From Anaspis maculata (Eukaryota; Arthropoda; Insecta; Coleoptera; Scraptiidae): 64,000 nt of DNA. The stretch spans positions 52,182,601 through 52,246,600 of the forward strand of contig OX421964.1 in NCBI GenBank assembly GCA_949128115.1, written 5' to 3'. Both the position numbers and the translations under genes were made by a program. Positions 38,607 to 50,600 of the stretch are shown here, one piece after another. Within the stretch, counting starts at the first letter, position 1; every line of letters begins with the position of its first letter. The notes under the pieces were generated by a model. The model had not been told where the DNA came from. It was given only the letters and a program-made list of their open reading frames with translations, and did no database searches.

Positions 38607-41600
38607 ATTTCGAGACGCGCTTATGTTCATTGAGCTACAGTGCAAACCGTCATGCAACAGCTTGGCGTTATTTTTAACAAATTTCACGTTACTTCACAAG
38701 TTATACCTATAAGTGTCTATATTTACCGTGTGGTCAAATGAATTCTAACTATAGGCATCAGGCTGTGGCCTGGTCAAATTCAGCAGTGCGGAACTGCGTT
38801 TGGCTAGGACACAGCCTGCCTATATTGAAAATTCATTTGATCGCACGATATAGGTATATTTAGATATCGGGGTGTCTTTGAAAAACTTCCCGCATGTCTG
38901 AATGGACAATGAAACAATCAATGTTTACTTTTCTAAAGGCAAACCCCACAGTGATGAGGAGTGGATTTTTTTCGCGCCTCTTCCCTGATTTCTTGAACTT
39001 CGACACCTCTGTCAAATTTATTAAAATTTGAATTCGAGTCTAGAAGTAAAATCGGTTTTCCAACACCAGTATGGGGGACTCACACTTACTCCAGCCTTAT
39101 ATCAACTTCATTATAAATTTTCATCACGCAAATATAATATATGTATTTGGAATAAAAACCTATTGATTGGTGAACTGTCAAAAACCAATTTCACAGTCAA
39201 GAAATTTTGACAAAGCCTCTGTATTATTTGTATAAAAGAACGTTACTATTGTACTTAAGGATTTGGTACTTTCAGCTTCCAGAGGTTGTTCGGCATGAGA
39301 AATCGATTCAAACCAATGCAATGGCGGTCAAATCAAATTTTTTCCTCACCAGATGGCGCTAAAGTGTCTGGAGTTGGAAGCATTATCTAGCGGTTTGAAT
39401 TTCTTGTGCTTTGTGCTTTAGGCACCATCTAGACAGGCGCGTGTTTTTGTCGTAATGTCACTGGGGAGCGAGGACAATATTTCTAGTGAAATTTCACGCA
39501 AAATATTGTCGATAAGTATTTGTTCAACTTTGAGCTCTAACCTTGCCCGAACCTTACTCAGTGACAGGTCAGGCTTGTGTTCATGGAATGAATTTGACAG
39601 CTTTGAGACCGTTATGACATCAGGATGTCATGTTTCAAACTACTCCAGCTTCACCGACTTCATCTAGAAAGCTGTCAGTATATTTTCCCATATTCACGAT
39701 CATTGATCAAAAAATGATCACCAGTTGAACACGAAGAGTTTATTGAAAATTATCATCAGAGGAATTGTTCAAAGACGTCTCCACTTTGCTGCACGACCAT
39801 CTGACCACTCCCCAGAACAGCATCAGCTAAATCAACTATGATTTCTCTGTAGCCAAATGACTCGCCTTCTAATTAGCGAAGTAGGTACATGAATGAATGG
39901 AAAAGTATTCAACTGTTCTGCTGGCGTGAACATGCTTCAGTTTCTGATCTAGTCAACTGGTTACAAGTATTTTTAATGTCATGTGTGAACTCTTTTCAGT
40001 AGGTATCGAGAGCATTGAGCAAAAATTAAAAAAAAATTGGAAATAAATGGAAATATTGGGCATTGATAAGAAAAATTGACTGCAGTAAGGTTAGGTCGAC
40101 CCGTCTTGTGAGTAAAAATCTGTCGTAATGTTTTGACAGTTCACCAATCGACAGATCACTTGTTCTCTTGATTCAAAACATGTTCAAGGTTTGCTCGATA
40201 GCACGAAATGAATGATGAAGTTGCGATAGTTGCCAAACCAAAGTTGTACTCAAGTATACATAATCAAAATTATAACAAAAGTATGAATTTGGGGCAAGTC
40301 TATGTGAGTAATACGAGCAACCAGGGGGACTGAACCTGAAATAAAGACGATTGCAGCCAGTCGACGCGCAATGTCGAATATGACAACCCAGTTGTTTATG
40401 GTCGTGTTGAAGAATGGAATCCGTTGTCGCGCGTCGAGAAATGCCAGGTATTGATCGTACATCGATTTTTTGCCCGCCATTATTGAATTGAATAACTCAT
40501 ATTTCCGAGCCATGGCTTGATTTATCAGAGCGACTTCTTCAGCGACTCATGTTATATGCATCGACACCGATCGATTCTTCTTATGCGTTGGCTTTTTCAC
40601 CATAAGAAAGAATACACAATCCCTCCCGTATCTTTCTCTGTTCCAATTTTCCATGCACAACTTTTTCCGAACACCCTGAATTCAACTTGGACATATTCAG
40701 AGTAAATTACCGAAGTCCGGCGGAAGCGTGACCGAGTCATTGGTCCGGTTGTGTGTGGCACAGAATAGGGCTGAATGGGTGCAATAGCTACCGTTTTGGA
40801 ACTCAATGCCCGGGTCAATAAATCTATAATGATGGATCAGCATGAGCCGATTCAAGTCGCCAATAAAAACATCACCTTGAATTAGACCATAACGCAACCG
40901 GGCATTGTGCGCAGCGCCACCAGCGGGACAAACCCATGATTTATCTCTTTGAGGGCATAGTGTCCACACTTCTCGCAAGACCACCAAACATAAAGCCCCA
41001 TTCAGCCACTCATGCAGGCGCTGGACACAATGGCCAATTCACTTTCAATTTGTACGTTTTACAGCAATGCTCAGGGTTTTAACGACCGTTAGTGCCTAAC
41101 GTTACACTGCTACTGGCCTTTTTTTTCATTATTTTTTTCAAGGGCTGTATTCAACCTCCTGTCAGCCGTGTCGACGTATTTCGTCCAATTTTTGGTCTCA
41201 AATCACAACACGACAGACACTTTTGTTAGCAGACAAATTCAATTATTGTACAATTATTTACAACGGAGGTTGTTCAGCATGCGCAAAAATCAAGACAATC
41301 AGTTGGCACAGCTCATGAAAGTGGGCTGCTCAACTCCGTTGCAAAACAATTACATCTGACAGTGAACATCAAAATTTTCTGTCAATTACCCCAGATACGA
41401 TATAGGCAAGTTCAACTGACACAGGCCTCAGTCACTGTCAGTCGAGAGTGTTAACAGTGAGGTTAAAATGGTTTCATGGTGTCATAAAAATTTGAATTAT
41501 AATTGTCAGCATCATGGATGGTGGAACGGTCTGCCCTACATGTCATACCGAGAGGTTTTAATTTTTGCTTTTGGGGCACCAGAGCGGACGTGGACATGTC

Positions 41601-44600
41601 GTGACACTCTCCGTATGGGAACGCGTGGGCCAAAACGCTACAGGTGTCCGGCATTGTACTCCAACCGGGTGGCAGGTAGATGTTCGCGTACCTATATACA
41701 AAATACATCTTCATTTCTCATACGCCCCGTGATTTAATGCGTCTGCCTGCGTTTTTTATTGCTTCAGGTAGTTGCACTAATAAATAATAACGTATGGAAT
41801 TTTTTTCTTCGGTGCATCGGACGTTTTTTAAATAATTAATGCACTCTGCTTCAAACCGAACGCATACCGCAGTGTTCCGCGCAGGACCCTATAGTATTTT
41901 TGCGCGACGAAGTGTCAGTGATTTCGTATCGTATATCTTCCCTTAGTATTTGATCAATTTCATTGCAATTTGGCATAGATATAGTATTCACGATTCAGTT
42001 TAATTTTCCTTCCGCAAGATGACTGCCAAGCGAATTGCTCGGCGGATTGTAATGACTACTGATATTTGCATTTGGATGACATAAGTTCACTTTATAGCCT
42101 TGTGACGACTGCGCGTTATTCAGCTGCTAGTTTTCAAAAATGACCTAAAATTCCTCAATACATTATTGAGCCATGTCACTTTGATGTAACTGTCAGCTGT
42201 CACTACAAACGTCCGTGTACAAACTTGACCGAAGCATAATAATTATACATCAATGTGCAGCGGGTATCAAGCGGTGCCACTAGCCAAAATTTAAAAAATC
42301 TATACTTCTTGCACGTACGGTTGCGGCCAAAATAAAGTGGACGACAATGTCAACGAGTGGGTTTGCTATCATGCGACGTTCAGGCCAGAATCCTGAAAAA
42401 TCTGTCAACTGTCGTCCACTTTGAAAAGTCCGCAACGGTACCTACTGTTTGACTCTTTTTGATAGCAATATACCTAGCAAGTAATGTTGGAGCTGAATTT
42501 AAACAAAATTGAGCTAAATAGTACCTACTTACATGCACATAGTATACTGTGGCATGTTTGGGGCAAAACCTTCGATAAAAAAAAACAATTGAGTTCATCA
42601 AGGACTACACAGAGTCTAAAACGTGTGCAAAGCTCCTGCGTGTCCTGCGGCAACAGACTTGACGACGATTCTTGAATAATTGATGCACTCCGTTTCGAAT
42701 CGGACGTGTACCGCAGTGGTCTACTCGAAGCCCTGTGTTGTGCGCGCGACAAAAAAGAAACGTCAACAACTTCATAGGCCGAGGTTGCTGGTGCGACCCA
42801 ACGGCGAACTCCCATGGAATGGTCATAATGCCAAAATCGTCAACACTTTTATGCCCATGAAATATGCAGTGTTGCCTTCTCAGGCCACGGCCTAAATGCA
42901 ATTAGCAATTATAAATACTGGTCCTAGCATAACCAAGGCCGGCCAAAGAACGCACAAGTACTCATCTCTCGGGACCAGTCATTCCGCCACATAGCTTGCG
43001 ATGAGTCCCTTGAGATGACGCGGCATTTGGTTTTATCCTTTGAGAATGCCATCAAATCACAGAAACGTTGCCGGTTAGACCATGCGTGAACATCCCTGAT
43101 TTGCATCATAAAAACTAGGACAATACTTGGATTACTTGTTACCAGTTTAGGGAACTAGGAACACGTGTTTGCTTATCAGCAGATGGGGTTGTTGCTGGCT
43201 GCCAGGCCTAATGCCGATTGTCAATATTGGGACACGCCATCATGCATGGAGAACGCAAGTCTAGGATTCAATTAGGAAGAGCTATGTAGCTTAGATTTCG
43301 TATCATTGAGATACATATAGCGCATAAATCATCTATTTATAACATAGTATAAAGGGACCGGTTTCAAGGTCTTCATAAATTAATTTACAATTTAACAAAA
43401 TCAAAGGCGACTGATAAAAATCGCTCGGCCGAGTGTCAATTATACAAATTTGAAAATCCGGTTAGTACCTGTTGATTAAACACCCAAATTATCGACCAAT
43501 TGGGACTAATACGGCGCGAGTTGAAATAACAAATAGCAGTCACGATTTTCGAGATGGGTCGCGATAAGGAACCAAACCCCGCACGTTATCCTTTAATTAG
43601 GTCTGACAAATCACGAGAGAACTCACATAAGATGCACTTCTAATCATGTAAGTGCTCTACATGGAGGCTTAATTGGGTCCACTCCACTTTTTGATGTCCA
43701 CGCTGACAAGCCCGAACAAAGCACCGAGTGGTTCAATTGGCAAACATCTGGACATGCGAGCCTTTTATGTTCCAACCCTTTGACAAATTTTAATGCGACA
43801 TATACACATACAAAAAAAAAATCCCTCCTAGGACATCCATCCCTTTAATCATTGTAATTAATTGTCTTGGTGATATCGGAAATCGGATGCGATATGTGAT
43901 ATACGTATAAAGGATGACTCCCCGGGGATAAATTGCTACCTATGTGGACCCTTTTCCGGTCCGCTAACATTTATCCTTTCAGCGATCGAAATTCTGCCCA
44001 TCTGCAGCATAAAACATTTTTCTTTCATTCGCACAGCTTGATGGGTGGAGATTTAGGCATTTTATAGCCATCCATGGGTACCTTATTTGTGGTTTACTAC
44101 ACAACAAAAACACAAAAGACCAAGATGTGTGCGGTTATGTGCCGAGCGCTCGTCTTCATAAAACAGTTAATTAACATGTTTTAAAATTTTCAACAAACCG
44201 ACATTAAAGTTTATATGTGTCAAAAAGGGAATGATAAAAATCTTTAATGGGCCATAAAGCCATCACCGCTCCGGATCGAAAACCGCACGACCAGATGCAC
44301 GTTTCTGGGAAATTGGCACCGATGACAATGACATGACTAATTTTCGATATGAATACTAAATGTAATTTTATGTACGCTCATTGAGTCTAAATCCAACCAA
44401 CCTATCGGCTGCAGAATATGACTTGTCTTACACTTGAACAAAATGTAATTCAATCTACAGTGGTTCAACTGACCCAGACCTCAATCACTGTCAATTGTTC
44501 GCGCATCCATGGACAAGCAATATGACACTATATGATGATCTTTTCCATATTATTAGCCGAGGTGTTCGGTTTAATAGCGTGTTAAAAGCTCGAAGGACCT

Positions 44601-47600
44601 TGGCATAGGTGTGCTCCCTGTGGGTCCAGCGAACGATGGATGCTGGATGAGTTATTGTTGTTTCGTTAATCTCTGCCCCCCTGGGGGAAGACCGGGTAAT
44701 TACGTCATCATCGAGACTGCACGCTGGGAGCCATGATATATAAGTACCTGAACTACATGCTCAGGTATTGTTACAAACACTGTTGTTTATCACTACAAGA
44801 TCTCGATCGAATATTAGTCAGATTTAGATCATTAAGTGCGTCATAAATAAACACACGCCGCCGATTTATTTATTATACTAATTAGCTGAGGGTATGATCG
44901 TTGAAGCGATCGCTCTGATGGAAGAGCGCGAGACGCACTGTATATTCGATGAGCGAGATAACCGCCATAAACTGAAATTTATGTCGTCCATATCGAGATT
45001 TGTACATATCTCAGGCTACCGGAAAGATCATTGGAAATAAACTACGGCAACTATAGCCGAGAAGAGACAATACCAGGGAGTGTCACATTATCACAGACGA
45101 TCCTTAAGAAGTCAAGAGTGCCTTGTTGTGTGCGAACAGTTGATTAGTGACACTGGAAGAGTTTTGAAAGGATCACAGAAGGATGATTCTCACCAATGAA
45201 AGGAATGATTCTTCAGGGTGCGCCTTCTACACCGTACTTGTAATTTGCATGCTTCCTGTTTGTCTCAAAACTGTTCCTAAAAATGTGCCTGAATATCCAT
45301 ATCTGCCTTATAATTTTCTCCGCACCTGGCAATCCTGGCATACAGGGTGTAACAGAAGTACTATTAGATACTGTAAAACTTCAAGGGTAGACTCCTTATG
45401 AAAAATTAATCTAAAAAATTTATGATATCGATGTCTTGAAATACTCCATTAGGGAGTATTACATTTTTTTCAACAACTTTCTGGTTCATTCGTTCAAAAT
45501 CGTTCAACCGATTTAGGTGAATTTTTTCGATAGTCTCCTGGAATGCGTCTTTGTTAAATTATGATGTTGCTCGTGGTCGAAGTGCTTAGTGGTGTAGGAC
45601 GTAGAGTGAAGAAGTCTGAGCTATGCTCCCATGAGAAACAAAAAAATATCATCATTCGAAATGTATACTTATTTGAGCCCGAATGGTTATTTTTTTCAGA
45701 ATCCAGAATAGACGGAAATTGTTTTGGTTCTCTAATCGATATAATTTGGCATTCAGCCTCTGATCCACTGATTAAACTTCAGAAAAAACTTGAAGTTCGT
45801 AACTCATTGCTTTTTAACTCAATGGAGAAAATAGATTTACTGTCGTACATGAATTATTCCATTGTTTTGAACAAGTTGAACTGACACAGACCTCAGTTAT
45901 TGATGTCAGGTTTGGCAAATTCTCAAGCTCGAGCTTACACTTGAAACCATCTATAGCTATAATGAGAAAAGCTCCTTTGAGTCCTTTGTGGTCAGAAGGT
46001 TATTATTTGAGCTCGTTGTATGTGTGTGTGTATGTGTGTTTTGTGTGTATGTGCATGAGGCATTATATTATTATGATGGTAAAGTTTATTGTTTGTTGCA
46101 GGATGCCGAGAGACCGCTTTCATTTATGCAATAACGAGCGCTGCGGTGACCCACGCGATAGCCCGGGCCTGCAGCGAGGGCTCGATAGAGACCTGCAACT
46201 GCGAGGCGCACTACAAAGGGCGGCCGCAGGTCGTGGGGAACGCTGTCGTAGCTGGCGTCAGAGATTTCGAATGGGGAGGGTGCTCCGACAACATCGGCTT
46301 CGGATTCGCCGTAAGCCGGGAGTTTGTCGACACGGGCGAACGGGGCAAAAGCCTGAGGGAGAAGATGAATTTGCACAACAACGAAGCCGGCAGATATGTA
46401 AGTTATTCAGTCGTTATACGCGAAATTTCGAAATATTTTGCTGCTGCAAGACTGAAGTGAGACAAAGTTCGCACTAGAGAAGCTTTAGCCTTTCGCTTTC
46501 TTGAACATCAGGTTAATGAGATTCTGAGTTATGAGATTGAGCAAATAATCAAAATTCTGTTCAACTTTGTATTTTTAAGGGTCTGTGAATCCTTGAGAAA
46601 GACTTTAGGAAAAAATGTTACTTTGACTTTTCGATTTTTTTTGTAAGGAAACACCTCCCAAAGCTATATGCAAGGTCTCCAAAATACTCTAATTAAAATA
46701 TGGGGTTTCATCACGGTTGAGCAGCATCATTCCAACACAACTCTAGAACTCTAAATGGAAAATGCAATCGAGATATTGCTTGCACCTTTTCCGTTTCACT
46801 CGTACCTCCATGCATACTTACAGAAATAAGATCTTGCAAAGTGCAACTTTGGTTACAAATAATAAAGAGGGATCGAATAAATTTTTCTCCAAAGTAGGCC
46901 TCGGTCTCGTTGGTAGCCACGCACGGTTCGGCAAAATGTGAAATAGCGAAAAAAATTGTCCACCAAATCTAACACCGTAGCTTGATTCTTTATTATTTTC
47001 CGATCCAGAAAAACCCAATTTCAAAATAATTCATCGGTGAATTTGTCCTGTGGGCAATTAATTACAAATTTCATTTATCCCAGTAGGTTTTCTTATATTC
47101 ATTTTTTGAGGCCCATCTGCAACGTTTAGTTAAAGTATAGTGATTGGTGCCAAATTGTTTCTTGGACCATGACAAACAAGTATCACGATGGTGGACATCT
47201 AAGATTCGCGACTGGGCAGCCGAAGGAGGGGAGGGGGCAGGAAACGTGCTAAAGAAGAGATAAAAAATGTTAACTCATGAACCAAAAGAGTTGGAATTAT
47301 GAAATATCGCATACGAGCTCGCTATTTTACGCCATTGATAACGCAGTAAACCATTTTTGAAAATACTGAACCGTTCCAGAGAGATCTCAATTGAACTTCT
47401 TTTTTTTGAAAATTTTACTGTTGAAAACATACAAAAAAACTACACAATAATATTTTTGGCAGCTAGAGGTGTTGGAAATCTATGCATATTGGTGAAAATC
47501 CCTTGGTCTTCTATTTCAGGAAATAAGACCCCATTATTCACCTACCTACGTGACTTTTTCGGTCATTCTTGGCCATTGGTCTCCCCGAAGAGCTTTGTTA

Positions 47601-50600
47601 TGTCTATCAGGAATTCGTTTTTGATGGATTTTTTTGTGGAAAATGAGCACTCTTTAGTTCAAATAACTCCCAACAGATAACCTTTTAACTTGTATTCAAC
47701 AGTTTTGGTAGGTGACTTCAAAAACTAATACATTTGATGATGAAAGCCGTCCGTTGCCGGTTCATAATGAGCCATCATGTGACACTAGTCTTGTGCAGAT
47801 TCACGTGAGACACCAAAATGACCATTTTTCTCGCCAAAGCAGCCACTAACCCGAGCACTAACCTAGCTTGGGTGAGTTAAACCTTTTTATCTTTCAAATT
47901 CGTCAATAATTTGGATTTTATTGATAACATTCTCAGAAGAAGAATAAGTTTATCGAGATTTTTCGGAAACGTTCCGATATTTTCGAAAACTGTTTGCTGC
48001 AACTTCATTGGCGTAAAATAGTGAGCATGTATGCCATATTTGATAATTCCACCTCTTTCGGTTCATGAGTTAAAAAAATGTTATCTCTTCTTCAGCACGT
48101 TCTCTGCCCTCTCCCCCCTCCGGCTGCGCAGTCGTGAGTCTCGGATGTCCACCATCGCGATTCTTGCTCATCATGGTCTAAGGAACAATTTGGCACCAAC
48201 CACTATATTTTAACGTCAAGTTGCACATGGGCCTCAAAGAATGAACATGAGAAAAACTCACTAAAATAAAAAAAAAAACAATTAAATTGTCCACAGGACA
48301 AATTCACCGATGAATTATTTTTAAATTGGGTTTTTCTGGATCAGAAAATAATAAAGAATCAAGCTACGGTGTTAGATTTGGTGGACAATTTTTTTCGCTA
48401 TTTCACATTTTGCCGAACCGTGCACGTTTTTCGTTTTTTGATTTTCAGGAATCATAGGCGACTTGAGAAAAAAATTCATTCGATCACTCGTTAGTAAGGA
48501 GCTCAAGCTGCTAGCAGCGCGTTGGTCGTTTACCGTATCCGGCACGAGCCATGGTTCGAATCCGCTTGGTGGTGAAAATTCAAGTTCCTTTATTTAATTC
48601 GAATGTTTGTTATACAGCGTGTTTCAATTTCAACCGGAAATTGAGGGGTTATTGATTTGGAAGCATCTGAAGAATAACCTTCCAAGTTAATATTCTCCCC
48701 AGAACTCCTACGCCACTGATTGAATTCTTTCGACATTTGGCAGGTAATCACCCTAAACTAACCGCTGTGGAAACCAAACGATGGCTGGTTGAAATTTGTA
48801 AAAACCAGACGTCGGATTTTGACGAGTATTTTCTTGAAAATTTTCGCAAACGAACCGCATTGCAAGGTGACGATGGGAAATTTCCAAAATTTCTGCTGAA
48901 TTTGCGGGGATTTTTCAAAAATTCATAATTCATTCCAATTTTTTCCAGGGAATCGATATATCAAATAATTCGCTCCAGATTTTTTGATACCTTTTTGCGG
49001 CGAAAACTCGGCTTTTTGGGCAGAATTTCGAGAAATTTGGTGTGAAATGCCGACCGGGGGGTTTCGGGGGCCGCGTGTCGTCCGGTGCGGGCCATTCGGT
49101 GGGGCTTTGCTTGAAATTTTGCCGAAAAATGTTCAAAAATCGAAACACGGCCCGGCCATCTGACAGGAACGTCATTGACGACGCTCTCGATTTCGAAAAG
49201 CAACACACACAACACCTCGGCATTTGAACAGTGTTTTTGGAATAACAATGACCCTGTCAGGGTACGAAATGTGACCGTAGTGGTCCAGTAGACCCTTGGC
49301 TCGCTTGGCCGTTTGCCAGACAACTCAAACACAAGGTCCCTTCAAATAAAACGAGATATGGATCCAAAATTTCCAGGCCGGCTCTGATATTGGAGGAGTA
49401 ATTTTATCAACACAGGGTAACTAAGGAAGCGAAATGGATATAAGAAGTGATCACGATAAATTTACACTGGGGCCAGATTTTAGCAGTTCACATTTGCAAA
49501 AAAAGTGGCCTCTTTCGTTCTTCAGAAGCAAATTCCTTGGCGAGTGCACACCTTTTTTGACGCGAGTTGTTTGATGGGAATTCCAGGATGATCTGCCGCA
49601 GGCTTTCGGCTGTACCACCAAAAACGGTTTACCTTTCCGTCTGCAAACTTTTTCAGCGCTTCGATTGCGTATTTTTACTAATTTTGGATGGAAATACGGC
49701 GTCATTTCTGCCAGTTCGATGTGAACAATGCAAATGTCAAATGTGGTCTTTGGCGTTGGCCGCGTTGGCGTGAAGTTGCCGCCAAGTGAAATGGTTATGA
49801 ATCGGCAGCCAACTTCATGTTTGTTTGGAAATAAAAGATTCGGAAAAATTACAAGTTTCACCATAATATAGAGGAAAGCGTCTACAATCAAGCTTCGGTT
49901 TTCTTTCGTCTTCACCTATAATCAAATCTGTCAAAAATTCGTTCGAAAAGTGGCCCAGACACGATTCGTTTATAATCGACCTTTCTCGTGCAAGCCAGAC
50001 CTCTCGCGTCAATCGTGTCATGCAAAGCAGATTTGAAGGTGACTCGATACAATTCGTCGGATTTTGATTAATTTTTGGAGCTGAAAAGGTGATTTTTCGT
50101 TTGTTATGAGCGTTGACCATTTTGTTTTCAATTTCCAGCAAAACGAATTGGGAATTATCTTTACATGTTCGTCTCTTTCGACTATCGATTTTCAACAGTC
50201 AGATTGGAAATTTTGACGTTTCGGGGGGCGGAATTGAGTGAAATTTTTTGACAGCTGACAGAAGCACCATTTTGTTTGTATTTATCAACCAATCGACGTG
50301 CAATTTCAAATACACATATATCTACTTGTGACCAAAACTCATTTCCATTAGTTGAATTTGACATTTTGATGTTTCCGAGGCCGAAATTGATTGATTTGTT
50401 TTTGACATATACACATATGAGACGGCCGCCATCTACTTTTGTATTTTTTTAATGTATCGACATGAAATTTTCCCTATTTGATGAATTTCAAACAGTTAAA
50501 TTTGACATTTTGACAGTTTCAAGGCCGCCATATTGAACTGTTGCATTCTCCAACAGATCGGATTGGGATCTTCAACTCACACCTGCTTTGGGTAGACAAT

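Larger units (their letters stand above)
38343..46101 (+). other. wg: wg intron 2 (7.8 kb)
   Basis: Bounded by GTTAGT and TTGCAG, phase 1. It contains a CT microsatellite (38575-38604), hairpin MITE copy 4 (38724-38850), a 127 bp hairpin (42315-42441), two diverged copies of a repeat starting near 41830 and 42670, and three copies of a short repeat beginning GTTCAACTGACACAG-like. From 43380 to 44420 the sequence looks low in repeats. No nested coding gene is recognised. Confidence 0.9.

Noticed and set aside
44563..44920. Possible second solo LTR (TGTTCGG start, TATATAAG, AATAAACACAC)
   Set aside because: No matching target duplication or CA end could be found.
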